Translations under genes and position numbers: made by a program
Notes under the pieces: model-generated
What the model was told of the DNA's origin: nothing
The model's database searches: none
The model's input: only the letters and a program-made list of their open reading frames with translations
Shown here: positions 8,926 through 19,145 of the stretch, one piece after another
How the letters are laid out: the number at the start of each line of letters is the position of its first letter
Numbering within the stretch: position 1 is the first letter of the stretch
Assembly (NCBI GenBank): GCA_963781785.1
Contig: CAWAHD010000002.1
Span: 682,001 to 746,000 of the forward strand
DNA length: 64,000 nucleotides
Direction of reading: 5' to 3'
DNA from: CAWAHD01 sp963781785
GTDB lineage: Bacteria > Planctomycetota > Planctomycetia > Isosphaerales > Isosphaeraceae

Positions 8926-9145
8926 GGAACGGAAACCGCGACGCGCCAGGTATTGACGTCACGGCGCGGAGCACGCCGCGCATGCGGAATGCCGGCCATC
9001 GAACGCGAGCCAATCCGCGATCGATGCGCCAAACCAACCAAGTGCAGGATCCTGGCATGCCGAACGCACGGCGAAGCGACCTACGCTCAGTTTCACGTCC
9101 CGGTTTCCGCCGTGGGCAAACGAATCGCGTCCCGCTTTCCGTCCC
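8926..9145 (+). repeat. dispersed TIR repeat, copy B (full length)
   Basis: Left end GGAACGGAAACCGCGACGCG, right end CGCGTCCCGCTTTCCGTCCC, which pair as imperfect terminal inverted repeats. The interior has TATTGACGTCACGG, the GCCAATCCGCGATCGATGCG block and the internal hairpin TGCCG-AACGCA-CGGC. The right end carries one unit only (short form). Confidence 0.85.
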
Positions 9146-9253
9146 GGAAGTGAGCGGCGAGGTGGCTTCTCAAGCGAATCGTCTCCTCAAGATTTCCGCA
9201 ATTGCGGTTGAACCGGGTGACGATGCACAAAGCACCGGCTTGCAGAACGTCGG

Positions 9254-10801
9254 TCAGCCGCCGAGATAGACCCGGCGCATCCGGCTGTAGGCATTCTGAA
9301 CAGCCGCGGAGTACTCGCGGATCTCGGCCTTGTCATCGTCCTCGATCGCGTGCTTCAGAAACTCGAGGCGGTCTCGGAAGATCTTGGTCTTCATCCGCCG
9401 GTACGGGCTGTTCGACCCTTCGCGCAGGAACGCTCCCACTTGAAGCTTTCGGGTCCAGTCGTCCCAGACGGGGATAAAGTGGCCGGCGTGCTTCTTGTTG
9501 CCGCTGTTAGCGGCGGTAAGTACCTCAGCCTTGAGAATCGTCATTTCCTCGAACGCTTCTCGAGGGGAGGGGTAGTACATGTAGCACCCGACGATGCTAA
9601 GGACCACGAGGCCCACGAGGCCGACCATTCCCAAGGCGGCGGCCGGCACCGTGACGTCGAGCCTGCCCGCTTGCCGGTCTGACGGTGCGGGCGCACGCTC
9701 CAGCCAGTCTTCAATGCGCCACCGCCGGTCGAGCGCTCGCAGTGTCAACCCCAGAGCCAACAGCGAAGCCAGGACGGTCATGCCGACTCGCTCGACCGGC
9801 TGGAGACTTTCCTTGATCTTGGCAAGCACCTGCCGCCGGTAAGCCGCTCGCGACATCGTTGAACGGCCGGCAATAGATGTCGAACGCATGAGTATGTCCC
9901 GGCGGCTCGATCTCATCGGGAAAGAGCGGATTCTCGATCGCGTAAGCAATTGCGATTACCACGGTCAGAAGGATTCCCATCCAAGCAAAACCACGTTTGA
10001 AGCCGTAATTGCGGAAAACCCAGGCGATCACACCGAGGTTGATGCCTGCGCCGAGCGTGAGCAAAACGAAGGCGGCCCCGACCGAATTGGCGTGCTGGAA
10101 CATCGATCCGATCTGCGACATCGCCATGAGCGGCGGTGTATAGGCGGGAACCGCCACCAGAGTCATCTCCAGCGGTGCATAGCGATTCGTATGCTCCATC
10201 GTTGACTGAAGACTTCCGTGCGGGAGCACGACGCTGAGGGCGACAACCCCGACCAGCGCGACGAAGATATAGCCGAACGAAGGCCCCGCGACCTCGCGCG
10301 CCGCCGCGACCAGGATCGCCGCCATCCGCTTCACTCCATAGGCGACCGGAGCGGGGGCTGGCTCATCATGCAAGACTCCCGGGAACAGCCATCCCAGGGT
10401 CACGCCGACAGCCGTGACCACTAGCAACGTGCAAAAGGCGAACGACAGGATGACGACAGCGGCTCGGAGAGCGTCAGGCCGTACAGCAGGGAAAGCGGGT
10501 TGAACAACGGCGCGGTCATGGCAAACGCAAGGATCGTTCCCCCGGCGATCCGGGCGCGGCGCATCTCACGTGCGACCGGGATTACTCCCAGCGAACAGAT
10601 CGGCAAGAGCATCCCGATTAACCACGCCTGCGGCACCTCCCGCCACGTCCCACACCCAAACAGACGACGCGTGTTTTCGTGTCCCAGCAAGCGGCGGAAG
10701 ATGGCCGCCACGGCGAGCCCGACCAGGATCGTCGGGGTGGACTGGATGAACGCCTGGCTGAAACGAAGGACCGCGCCCCAGAAGATCGCTTGAGTCATCA
10801 T
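9254..10801 (-). CDS. permease (UPF0718/ArsP-like) with C-terminal extension, frameshifted
   Basis: Three consecutive minus-strand segments form one product of about 515 residues. Residues from 10801 (MTQAIFWGAVLRFSQAF) contain the permease N-half with PTILVGLAVAAIF and PICSLGVIPVAREMRRA. After a one-base shift near 10445 come further membrane helices and the HTHAFDIYCRPFN segment. A second shift near 9858 leads to two more helices and a soluble tail of about 100 residues (PSPREAFEEMTILKAEV onward). The PxCSxGVxP motif fits the DUF318/UPF0718 permease family, some members of which export metalloids. The soluble tail is conserved in planctomycete versions and its role is unknown. It lies near a lipoprotein and a Cys-rich metal protein. 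Confidence 0.75.
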
Positions 10802-10929
10802 ATTACCCTTTGGTCGTTCGGCGATTTATCTCGGTGATCTTCGACCCCCAATTGAGATGTCCGGGGGGCGAGGGTTCGTTTGAATCTGCCCAAGATGGGC
10901 TGGGACGGAGCCTTGCATTTCTGGTGCCT

Positions 10930-11460
10930 TCAAGACGCTAGGGCGCCGCCACGAAGTCGCGGTGGTCCTTGGAACCAGCTCGGTTGGCACGAGACAAGGA
11001 GCCTTTCCAGATTTCCGATCTCGGCATTCGCCTGTTCCACCTCGCGTCGCGCATCGGCGGCGGTGCCCGCAAGCAGTTCCTGGTAGTCGGCCACGAGCCT
11101 CGCGGACCGGGAATTCACCTCGTCCCACGGCGCCTCGGGCAAATCGCTGTCGGCGGCGATCTCGGGGAGCCAATTGGCGATGTCCAACGCGATTTGTAAG
11201 CTCGTCGGGCTTGTCGGCGATCCGTTCGCTTTTCCAACCCCATCGTGGAGGAAACGGTCGTTCAGCTCCCGGAGGCGGCGTACGGCGTCGGGAAACGTCT
11301 TGGGCTTGTGTGCCGGGACGACGTGGCCGACGTGTTCTTCTTCATGTTCCTGGGCGTCGCCCGGCGAATTCCGTGCGTGGCAGCCCGCGAGTATGATCAA
11401 GCAGGTTGTCGCGACGGCCGCACGTCGTGTGGGTGTAAAAAGCCGACTCATGGTTTGCAC
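10930..11460 (-). CDS. lipoprotein, hypothetical
   Basis: 176 aa. The GTG start at 11460 has GGGAG seven bases upstream; ATG 11451 is an alternative. The signal peptide ends in the lipobox LIILAGC. After a His/Glu-rich stretch (HEEEHVGHVVPAHKPKTFPD) that could bind metal, the rest is predicted helical (AVRRLRELNDRFL ... EVEQANAEIGNLERLLVSC). It lies between the MoxR operon and the permease on the same strand, so it may be co-transcribed with them. The histidines and neighbourhood hint at metal handling, but this is inference. Confidence 0.75.
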   Translation of the reverse strand: MQTMSRLFTPTRRAAVATTCLIILAGCHARNSPGDAQEHEEEHVGHVVPAHKPKTFPDAVRRLRELNDRFLHDGVGKANGSPTSPTSLQIALDIANWLPEIAADSDLPEAPWDEVNSRSARLVADYQELLAGTAADARREVEQANAEIGNLERLLVSCQPSWFQGPPRLRGGALAS

Positions 11461-11505
11461 GGTGTGCTCCCTTCGATTCTCACAGGATGCGCCCTTCAGG
11501 CTGAC

Positions 11506-12465
11506 TCAAATGGAACCGGCCCTCGCGTAAACTGGGACCGGCACCGAGGCCGTGATCTCGACATGAACCCGCGCGGCCAACTCGGGCTCGATGCCGAGCC
11601 GGACCGCCAGTACGGGTTCGGCGACGTCTTGAACGTCATCCGGCGTGACATAGCTCCTACCAACGAGGAAAGCCCGGGCTTGCGCCAGCCGCTGCCAGAT
11701 CAAAAGCCCGCGCGGGCTGAGGCCAAGGCTGACCTGACGATGCGCCCGCGTGGCGTGGGCGAGGCCGACCAGATACTCGCGGACCGCCGCGCCGACGGCT
11801 ACCTGGGCAACGTGATCCTGCAGCGCTCCGAGTTCTCCCGGCTTCATGACTCCGGAGACAGACTGGTCGCTGTTTACGCCCGGGCCGACCGCTGCCTCGA
11901 GCATGGCCAGCTCGTGATCGCGTCCTGGATAGCCGATCCGCAGCTTCATGGCGAACCGATCGAGCTGCGCTTCGGGCAAGGGGTAGGTCCCATGCTGCTC
12001 GACCGGGTTCTGGGTGGCGATCACGAAGAACGTATCCGAGAGCACGTGCCGGACGTTGTCGACGGTGACCTGCCGCTCCGCCATGGCTTCCAAGAGCGCG
12101 CTCTGGGTGCGCGGCGTAGTGCGATTGATCTCGTCGGCCAGGAGCACGTCGGCGAAGACCGGGCCCGGCAGGAATTCGAACTCGCGGGTGTGCTGGTCGA
12201 ATATGCGGAACCCGGTCAGGTCGCCGGGCAGGAGGTCCGGCGTGCATTGGACCCGCGCGAACTTGCCGCCCAGCGCGACGGCGAGGGCCTTGGCCAGGGT
12301 CGTCTTGCCCAGTCCCGGCAGGTCCTCGACGAGCAAGTGGCCTCGCGCCAGCAAGCAGGCGAGCACATCCTCGACGACCTCCGCCTTGCCGCGCAGGACG
12401 CCGTTGAGTGCGGCGCGGAGCCTCTCGATCGGGTCGGACCGGGGCGGATTCGTCAGGACCGTCAT
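11506..12465 (-). CDS. MoxR-family AAA+ ATPase
   Basis: 319 aa from ATG 12465 (MTVLTNPPRSDPIERL). Walker A is DLPGLGKTTLAKA, Walker B VLLADEINRTTPRTQ, sensor 1 FFVIATQNPVEQHGTYPLPEAQ, with the characteristic QLDRFAMKL segment after it. MoxR ATPases act as chaperones for maturation of von Willebrand-type or membrane complexes. They are usually encoded with DUF58 and transglutaminase-like genes, exactly as here. The start is 19 bases downstream of the stop of the transglutaminase-like gene. Confidence 0.93.
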   Translation of the reverse strand: MTVLTNPPRSDPIERLRAALNGVLRGKAEVVEDVLACLLARGHLLVEDLPGLGKTTLAKALAVALGGKFARVQCTPDLLPGDLTGFRIFDQHTREFEFLPGPVFADVLLADEINRTTPRTQSALLEAMAERQVTVDNVRHVLSDTFFVIATQNPVEQHGTYPLPEAQLDRFAMKLRIGYPGRDHELAMLEAAVGPGVNSDQSVSGVMKPGELGALQDHVAQVAVGAAVREYLVGLAHATRAHRQVSLGLSPRGLLIWQRLAQARAFLVGRSYVTPDDVQDVAEPVLAVRLGIEPELAARVHVEITASVPVPVYARAGSI

Positions 12466-12484
12466 GGTCGTTGCTTTCCTCACG

Positions 12485-14881
12485 TCAGGCCGCCGTTCCG
12501 GGCCGGGAGGCCAGGGCTTGCCGGAAGCGGGCCAGGGTCCACGCCCGCACCGCGGACCGGCAGATTTGCCGGATCTCGTGCGTGCCGGCGAAAGCGGGCA
12601 GTCCCGAGCGGGTGGGAGCGTGGGTCGCCCAGCCAGCCAGGCGGATGAGCCCCTCGAGAGCCGATCGGGCGTCACCCGCCCCATCCGACGCGAGAGGGTA
12701 ATACCAGCGGGCGGGAGTGATCCCCGGCGGCCGTGCGCGGCCGGCCCACCGCGACCGGCACTCAATCAACTTCAAGGCACGCATCACGTACCGCCTCAGA
12801 TCGTGCCGCCCGAAGAGGGCGAAGCCCAGGGTGGCAACCCGATCGAGGACGTCGTGGCGGCGGATCACGATCACGACGAAGCTCAGCACGGTCGCCAGGA
12901 TGCCCAGCGCGTGACTTCGCGCCCAGTTTCCGACGGCCCAGAGCGCCCGGGCGAACTGCTCGGACCAGGGGCGGACCGGGGGCAACAGCTCATAGCCCGG
13001 CGTGGGCTCGATGGCGACCCACGTCCCGTTCAACAGCCGGACCTCGGCCCAGAAGTGGACGTCGTCGCGGGTCACCGGCGTGTGGCGCGTCCGGGGGTCG
13101 TATCGTCCCGGCGCGGCATACAGGCCGCTCACGACCCGCGTCGGGTAGCCCAGCGACCGCAGGAGCACGGCCGCCGCCGAGGCGAACAGGTAATCGGGGC
13201 CGCGCCGCGAGCGCAGCAAGAACTCGGCGACGACGTCGGTGCAGCCGGCCGGCGCCGCGGCCGAACGGTCGTGATCGAAACCCTGCTTGAGCGCGGCGAT
13301 CACGGCCTCCACCTGGTACCACCCTTCGGGCCGGTCCGCGACCCAGTTCCTCGCCAGCGCGGCCACCGTCGGGTCAATCCGATAATCGTCGCGGAATGAG
13401 ATGTTATGGTCATCCTCGTTGCCCGGCTGGCGCAAGAGCGGGGTCAGCCTTAACCCCTCGGGGTCGACCGTCCTGGCTTCGGAGTCGATCACGGTCCCCG
13501 CCGGCACGGTGCGGTCGGTCATCCGGATGATGCCGAACTGGGCCCAGCCGAAGAAGTCGAGCCGGTTGACGCTGCCGACGCGGAAGCGGGTCGGGTGCGG
13601 TGGTATCGGCATCGGGCTCGACTCGAGCGTCCCGATCTTGACCTGGTGGGCGACGATCCCCGCCAGGAACGGCGCTTCGGACCGCGGGAGTTTCAACCAC
13701 GTCCCGCGGGGCTCCGGCTGGGCGGGGAAATGCTGGTGGCAGCAGGGCTCCTCGTGCCAGACGGTGCCGTCGAAATGGCTGTACGCGGTCAGGGGCAGGT
13801 GGAGCGGCGTCGGGCCCTTGACGTAGACCAGCGCCCTGGCCGCGCGCTCGCCCGGCCGTCGCGGGCGCGGCTGAGGCTTCCGCCGCAGGGCCGAGAACTC
13901 GCGGCCGGCCTGCAGGTTCTCGGCCGGGCGCTCCTTCTGCTCGCCGACATCCTGTTGCCCCAGCGCGATCATCTTCTCCTGGTTCTTGGGCTTGAAGGGC
14001 TTGCCGTACGACTCGTTGAAGGCGTCGTAGAGGCTGGGCCGGTCGGTCTCCAGGTAGACGTCGCTCTCGGTGAAGCCGACCGATTCGGGGTGCTCGCTGG
14101 CGCTGACTTCGTGGTCGCCGTCGCCGACCCCGGAGCGGGCGTCGGGGTCGCTCCAGTCCGTGCCGCCGGAGGTGGGCACCAGGCCCGCAAGCGCGGTGGC
14201 CGCTCGCGAGGGCCCGACCGCCGCGACCGCGGCGAGCATCCCGACGATCCCCAGCACCCAGGCCGCGCCCGCAAGAGGGAGCCGCCGCGACGCCGGCCCC
14301 GCGCCCGAGCCCAGGCCCAGGGCGGTCCAGTAGACGAGCATCAACCAGAGCGTCCCGGCCACCGCGAATCCGCCGATCGGCGCCAGAACGGCCGGTCCGG
14401 CGTCGCCGCCGACCGACGAGGCCATCGTCACCAGGAACAAGCTGACCACGGCCGAGAGCCTCGCATAAACCCGCCGGTGCGCCATCGCGGCCAGGCCGAG
14501 CCCCAGGTTGCGCAACGCGGCCATCAAGAGGAGCTCCACCAGCGCACCCCGGCCGCCGGCGGCGAACCGAGCCGCTGCGCCGACGAACGGCAGGGCGAAT
14601 ACGCTCAGCAGGGCGGCGGCCGGATTCGAGACGGCCTGGACCAACCCTCCCCGGCGATCGTGCGCCGCCCGGGACCGTCCGGCGCCGGCCTGGCGAGTCG
14701 ATCCCAGCCACCGGCCCACGGCCAACATCGGAGCGATCAGCACGGCGACCGTCCCGGCCAAAGCGACTGCCCGCGACCGGCCCGGCTCCAGCACGGCTTG
14801 GTCCAGTGCGACGGCGGCGAGCCCCGCCATGGCCTGGGTCGTCCAGCAGACCCGCACGTCTTCAGGCCGATCAGCCACCAA
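12485..14881 (-). CDS. TgpA-like membrane protein with transglutaminase-type domain
   Basis: 798 aa. The N-terminal 280 residues hold several membrane helices. A long periplasmic region follows, containing a transglutaminase-like core at roughly 540-640 (VVAEFLLRSRRGPDYLFASAA ... DVHFWAEVRL ... GTWVAIEPTPGYE), then another membrane helix (ALGILATVLSFVVIVI) and a cytoplasmic tail. The His (HFWAEV) is present, but at the position where TgpA-type enzymes have the catalytic Cys (RRGFCEHFAS) this protein reads RRGPDYLFAS, so activity is doubtful. Its first 11 bases overlap the end of the DUF58 gene upstream; MoxR follows. Confidence 0.88.
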   Translation of the reverse strand: MVADRPEDVRVCWTTQAMAGLAAVALDQAVLEPGRSRAVALAGTVAVLIAPMLAVGRWLGSTRQAGAGRSRAAHDRRGGLVQAVSNPAAALLSVFALPFVGAAARFAAGGRGALVELLLMAALRNLGLGLAAMAHRRVYARLSAVVSLFLVTMASSVGGDAGPAVLAPIGGFAVAGTLWLMLVYWTALGLGSGAGPASRRLPLAGAAWVLGIVGMLAAVAAVGPSRAATALAGLVPTSGGTDWSDPDARSGVGDGDHEVSASEHPESVGFTESDVYLETDRPSLYDAFNESYGKPFKPKNQEKMIALGQQDVGEQKERPAENLQAGREFSALRRKPQPRPRRPGERAARALVYVKGPTPLHLPLTAYSHFDGTVWHEEPCCHQHFPAQPEPRGTWLKLPRSEAPFLAGIVAHQVKIGTLESSPMPIPPHPTRFRVGSVNRLDFFGWAQFGIIRMTDRTVPAGTVIDSEARTVDPEGLRLTPLLRQPGNEDDHNISFRDDYRIDPTVAALARNWVADRPEGWYQVEAVIAALKQGFDHDRSAAAPAGCTDVVAEFLLRSRRGPDYLFASAAAVLLRSLGYPTRVVSGLYAAPGRYDPRTRHTPVTRDDVHFWAEVRLLNGTWVAIEPTPGYELLPPVRPWSEQFARALWAVGNWARSHALGILATVLSFVVIVIRRHDVLDRVATLGFALFGRHDLRRYVMRALKLIECRSRWAGRARPPGITPARWYYPLASDGAGDARSALEGLIRLAGWATHAPTRSGLPAFAGTHEIRQICRSAVRAWTLARFRQALASRPGTAA

Positions 14882-16165
14882 GCAGGACCTCCTTTCCCGG
14901 CCGCCGGAGGCAGGTCGTCACATGCTCCGGGCCGCCGATCCGGATCCAGGGGGTCACGGGCAAGAGGAAGGGTTCGGTCGGACCTGGGACCTCGTCGGAT
15001 CCGAACGCCGCGGCCTGGAGCACGATCCAGACATCCCCGCGCCGCTCTAAGACTTCTCCACTCGCATCGCGAATCCCGACGTCCGTCGCGACGATGACCC
15101 GCAACCCGGCGTCGGAGCGGCATTCGGGAAGGCGCAGCAATTCCGCGAGGGTTCGGCCGCATGACGGGGCCAGTCGCGCCAGGGCATCCAGCAAGGCCGC
15201 CGAGCGCGCCGCGGCGTGCCGCCCTTTGCCGGGACCAGGCCGCGGTCGAGGACCAGCTCGACTTCGGCTCCTTCGCGGATCCAAGCCTCGGCCAGGCTCG
15301 CGGCGACGCGGACGCCCCATTCACGCGAGCCGTCCGGCCCTGACCCGCGGTGCGCGGCCGGGTGGGCGTCGAGAACGATCTGAACGCGCGGGACGGAGTT
15401 CGACTGGAGCTCGCGCACGATCAGCTCTCCGTGCCGCGCGGTCAGGATCCAGTGCACGCGACGGAGCGGATCGCCGCGGCGGTAAGGCCGGACGCCTAGC
15501 GGATCGCCCCATTGACCCGCGCGGTCGCGCGTCGCCAGGCCGTCGGAGGCCCGAGCACCCGCGGTCTCGGGCATCATCGGCACCGGAAAAGTCCGGGGCC
15601 AGACCAAGAGCGACTCGGCGACATCCAGCGGCCGCGACGCCTCCCTCAGGCCGAACGGGAAGCCGCAGACCACCCGAGGCCCGCCGATGGGATACTCACC
15701 GCGAACCTGAGGGACGAACTCGAACATTTCCACGATCGTGCGCCGGGGAGGCACCGACGCCAGACCAACCAGCGCGGTCTCATCGCCACGCTCACCCGAT
15801 GGCGCGTGGAACCCTCCCTTGATCGCGACTCCACAGGTGCTCCAAAACATCCGGTTGCGGAGGGTCAGTCGCGCCTTGACTGTTTCCCCTTCGCGGCAAC
15901 GGCGGCGATCGAAGCCCAGCGAGCCCTCCAGCCCGCGGACGCCCAGCCAGGGCCAGGCCAGGCCCAGGGTCATCACCGCCAGGACACCGAGGAAGACCAC
16001 GAACCCTTGCGGGTGCAGAAACATCCCGCAGAGCCCCGCCGCGACCGCCGCCAGGCTGAGGGCACCCAGGGGCGTCCTCAGCCAGCGGATGGAGGGCGCC
16101 AGTCTCGGGAAATATTCCCGCGTGAGGACTTCCCCCCGGTACGTCAGCCAGGCAAGCGGGTTCAT
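14871..16165 (-). CDS. DUF58 domain protein, frameshifted
   Basis: About 430 residues from ATG 16165. Two membrane helices (LGALSLAAVAAGLCGMFL and VVFLGVLAVMTLGLAW) are followed by a beta-rich region and the DUF58 signature RPYRRGDPLRRVHWILTARH. Near 15228 the frame shifts by one base at a C-rich site. The continuing frame (GKGRHAAARSAALLDALARL ... GGPEHVTTCLRRPGKEVLLGG) runs to the stop at 14871, overlapping the transglutaminase-like gene by 11 bases. First gene of the DUF58, TgpA-like, MoxR operon. Confidence 0.88.
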
Positions 16166-16228
16166 CGCAACAGGCCACCACGAATCAAGGAATCACCACA
16201 AACATCCGGTGGGCACGAACCCCCCGGT

Positions 16229-16693
16229 TTACCGGCCCAAGGTTTCGGGTTTGGCTTCGGCGGCCGCCTGGGCCATGGCGCGACACGCGGTTTCGCACGC
16301 CTTGCAGGCGGCGGTACACTCTTTCATCTGTGGATCGTCGTGTTTGGAACACTCCGCGGCGCAGGTCTTGCAGGCGTCGGCGCAGGCCACACAGACGATC
16401 GAGACCATCGGGCTTTCCCGGGCGATAAGCTCCGACGCCAGGCCGCAGAACTCCTGGCAGTCGATGGTCAGGATCGTGATGACGTGATGGTCTCCGTGAC
16501 CATCCTTGACTTTCTCGAAGCAGTGATGGAACGTCTCGTTGCAGATGGTGGCGCACGCCTCGCAGGCCTTGAGGCAATCGCCATGCAGCTTATCGTGGTG
16601 GTGAGGATGCTGCGCCCGGGCCTCGCCTGGTCCGAGCAACGCCACGCCCCCGACACCCGCGCCCAATGCACCGAGAACTTCTCGCCGATTCAT
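16229..16693 (-). CDS. Cys-rich four-helix-bundle copper-storage-like protein with Tat leader
   Basis: 154 aa. The leader MNRREVLGALGAGVGGVALL is of twin-arginine type. The mature part starts with a His cluster (HPHHHDKLH) and carries Cys pairs in heptad-like spacing: CLKACEACATIC, CHHC-like NETFHHCF, CVACADACKTCAAEC and CTAACKACETAC. This is the pattern of the DUF326/Csp family, whose members line a four-helix bundle with thiols to store Cu(I). Tat export would fit the exported Csp1 type. The gene is 63 bases upstream of the DUF58 gene on the same strand. Confidence 0.85.
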   Translation of the reverse strand: MNRREVLGALGAGVGGVALLGPGEARAQHPHHHDKLHGDCLKACEACATICNETFHHCFEKVKDGHGDHHVITILTIDCQEFCGLASELIARESPMVSIVCVACADACKTCAAECSKHDDPQMKECTAACKACETACRAMAQAAAEAKPETLGR

Positions 16694-16743
16694 TCGAAGC
16701 TCCTTTCAAGATGGTGAATCCCGTACTCGTCGTTGCTTCCGAT

Positions 16744-17038
16744 TCAATCGCGCCCGCTCGTCTTGAGCGCGAACGTGATGTTGCTCGCCACGAGGTCGGC
16801 GATGAGTGCCGGGCCGTTGGGCGAGCCAAGGCCCGTTTCCGTGTTGCCGGTCCGCCACAGCCGGGATTTGATGGAACGGGTCGTGCTGCGTATTTCCGTC
16901 GGCCGAGGCGAACGCATCAAGTGAGGGCAAAGTCTGCGTCGGACAGTCCAGGCTCCCTTTGCCGGCCAGGGCCGGACCCTGGTCGGCGATGGCGATGATC
17001 GCCGCCCAGGACGGGGCGCCCAGTCCCGCGGTCGGCAT
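16744..17038 (-). pseudogene. C-terminal remnant of a sedolisin-like (S53/S8) peptidase
   Basis: Minus-strand sequence reads MPTAGLGAPSWAAIIAIADQ then GKGSLDCPTQTLPSL and, after a frame change near 16900, TETGLGSPNGPALIADLVAS before a stop at 16744. The pair of segments GxPSWAAIIAIADQGRxxxGKGSLDGPTQTLP and GLGSPNGPALxADLV is typical of the end of planctomycete sedolisin-like exported peptidases, around and after the catalytic Ser. The N-terminal catalytic part is missing, so this is a gene relic. Confidence 0.5.
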
Positions 17039-17098
17039 GAGGCTGCGCGCCGGCACCAACGGCGCTCGAATCAGGGTTTTTGAGAAGCGACCGCCGAC

Positions 17099-17554
17099 CT
17101 ACTTTGGGCGCCCACCTACCTTGGGCTGGCGACCTACCTTGCGCGTGTTGGGAATCCCTACCCCGGCTGCCTTGGGCGAGTAGGGAAATCGTTCCGGATC
17201 GATGCGCGACAGGGCGATGCCGGCCGCTTCGCGAACCCTGGCGTCACTGTCGTCGTGCTCCGCCTTCTGGAGCGCGGGGATGGCATCCTTGGCTTGTTCT
17301 TTAAACTCGCCAAGTTTGAGGGCGGAGCTGCGGCGGACGTCGTTGCCCCGATGCGTGAGGCCTTCGATCAAGGCCGGAACGACCTTGGCCGCGTCGCCCT
17401 TTCCCCGCGGCAAGGTGCGCGCCGCGACAACCCCCTCGATCTCTGTGCCCGACTTCAGATCCGTGATCAACTCATCGGTCGATTTCCCACTGTTGCAGCC
17501 GCCGCACGCCAGCAAGCAAAGTAGCAGAACCAAACCTGCCCGCACACGCATCAC
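17099..17554 (-). CDS. HEAT-repeat lipoprotein
   Basis: 151 aa with signal peptide and lipobox LACGGC. The mature part has about three HEAT-type helical pairs (VVPALIEGLTHRGNDVRRSS, LKLGEFKEQAKDAIPALQKA, DARVREAAGIALSRIDPE). The last 15 residues come from a short DNA repeat (GGGCGCCCACCTACCTTGGG type units at 17105-17150), so the C-terminus may have been altered. HEAT repeats of this kind are protein-binding scaffolds; partner unknown. Confidence 0.8.
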   Translation of the reverse strand: MMRVRAGLVLLLCLLACGGCNSGKSTDELITDLKSGTEIEGVVAARTLPRGKGDAAKVVPALIEGLTHRGNDVRRSSALKLGEFKEQAKDAIPALQKAEHDDSDARVREAAGIALSRIDPERFPYSPKAAGVGIPNTRKVGRQPKVGGRPK

Positions 17555-17635
17555 TCAAGTCCTCCATTTGAATAGAGGCGAAGATCGAGGCAAACGGACG
17601 GCGTCCACCGGTTTGTGGCGCGCGGCCCGCGGCAA

Positions 17636-18736
17636 TCAATAGGAATCTGACGACATGATCTCGCCGCCGGCTCTGGTCATCAGGTATTGATACGAGCCCG
17701 GGGAGATGCCGGTCTTGAGGAAATGCACCGAGCCGTCGCCGAACAGGAAATTGCATCCACCTGGGTGCATGCTCCAAAACACATCGGGGTCGAATACCGG
17801 GTTGTCGCTGTTGGGCTTGTGCGTGGCGTTGCCGTGGCCGAGGCACAAGGCTTCGTCGAAGTCCGCATTGTCGTAGGCGGTGCCGTTTCCAGTATTCTGG
17901 CATGCGGAGGGAGGAGTATTGGGGATTGTCCAGCCTGTGGTAGCCATCCACGCGGGGCACCTTGCTCCCGTCACTGCGCCGACCCAGGTGGTTGGGGAGT
18001 GGGCGGCGCAGCGCTCGCCAACGGCGTTCGTGTTGCTCAGTCCGTCAGTGACGGAAGCGATCCGCGTGTTACTGTTGCGCCAAAACATGCCGATGCCTTG
18101 CAGGCCAAACCCACAGACAATGCCGCTGTTGCTGCCATAGATGCCGTCCGTGGGGTCTCCGTCCAGGTCGTTGCCGTCGTAGGTGTTGGCGTAGAAGGGT
18201 TGGGGGTTACCGCCGGCGTTGATAAAGCATTCCTCCCAGCCGCAGACAGCGACATAGTTGGTGTGCGCAACCGTGGCGATGGGGTTGGTGAACGAGCTGT
18301 CGTAGAGGATGCAGGGCTGCGGGTTGTAACCATCCGAAGGACACAGGAAGACGGTGAGCGTCGTCAGCTCGGCCGTGATGTTGCTTGCGTTTCTCGTTCC
18401 CAGGCTGAAATTGATCGAGTTATACAGGGGCTGCTGTTCCAGGAAGGGCAGCGCCAAGGCCGCCCAGCCCCAGCCCGATCCCAGGTCCAGGTCGGGAGTA
18501 TAGGCGGAGTTGTTTTGGGCATCGATGTAGCCGGACGGGAACGCGCCGACACTGCTCTCGTAGTTGAACAGCGCGACGCCGATCTGCTTCAAGTTGTTGA
18601 CGCACTGGGCTCGGCGAGCTGCTTCGCGAGCGGACTGAACCGCGGGCAAGAGCAGCGCGATCAAAACAGCGATGATGGAAATCATGACGAGTAACTCGAT
18701 CAACGTGAATGCTGGACGTTGTCGGCGCGATCGCAT
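17636..18736 (-). CDS. DUF1559 protein with prepilin-type N-terminus
   Basis: 366 aa from ATG 18736. The N-terminus AFTLIELLVMISIIAVLIAL is a type IV pilin-like methylation motif and helix, followed by LPAVQSAREAARRAQCVNNLKQIG, the DUF1559 signature found in very large paralogous families in planctomycetes. The C-terminus has the usual SDTNPVFDPDVFWSMHPGG-like end with FLFGDGSVHFLK. These proteins are thought to be pseudopilins on the cell surface. No pilus assembly genes lie nearby. Confidence 0.93.
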   Translation of the reverse strand: MRSRRQRPAFTLIELLVMISIIAVLIALLLPAVQSAREAARRAQCVNNLKQIGVALFNYESSVGAFPSGYIDAQNNSAYTPDLDLGSGWGWAALALPFLEQQPLYNSINFSLGTRNASNITAELTTLTVFLCPSDGYNPQPCILYDSSFTNPIATVAHTNYVAVCGWEECFINAGGNPQPFYANTYDGNDLDGDPTDGIYGSNSGIVCGFGLQGIGMFWRNSNTRIASVTDGLSNTNAVGERCAAHSPTTWVGAVTGARCPAWMATTGWTIPNTPPSACQNTGNGTAYDNADFDEALCLGHGNATHKPNSDNPVFDPDVFWSMHPGGCNFLFGDGSVHFLKTGISPGSYQYLMTRAGGEIMSSDSY

Positions 18737-19145
18737 GGTTGTCTCATCCCTCTGCAAATGTGGTGATACCGAGTCATACAAGGAAATACGAAAGCAAGAA
18801 GCAGCCGATAGTCTGGGCCGCGGGTTCCGCATCGTGAGCGGTTTGGCCGTGAGGGTGTTCACATGGAATAGGTGAACGATCGGTGAGCGCCGGGCTCCCT
18901 GGAGGATCTCCGTCCCGTGGGCCGGATCGCCAGCGATCAACGCTCGACGTCATAGCTCCGCGACTGCGACGGACGGCTCGCGACCAATGTCTCTAGCGAG
19001 GGCTCGTGACCAATGTCCCGGCATCGGTGTCGCCCGTCGATCGAGGATCGAGAGGGCAGAGAGCGCGGGACGATCGGGGCAACGGCAGTCTGGGGATCCT
19101 TGACCCCGATCCGAGAATGCCACCGCCCCTTACGACGGCCACTGG
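18737..19145. other. intergenic, upstream of the DUF1559 gene
   Basis: About 400 bases between two minus-strand genes. The first 120 bases are comparatively AT-rich and probably hold the DUF1559 promoter, but no clear -35/-10 pair could be fixed. No gene was recognised in the remainder. Confidence 0.35.
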
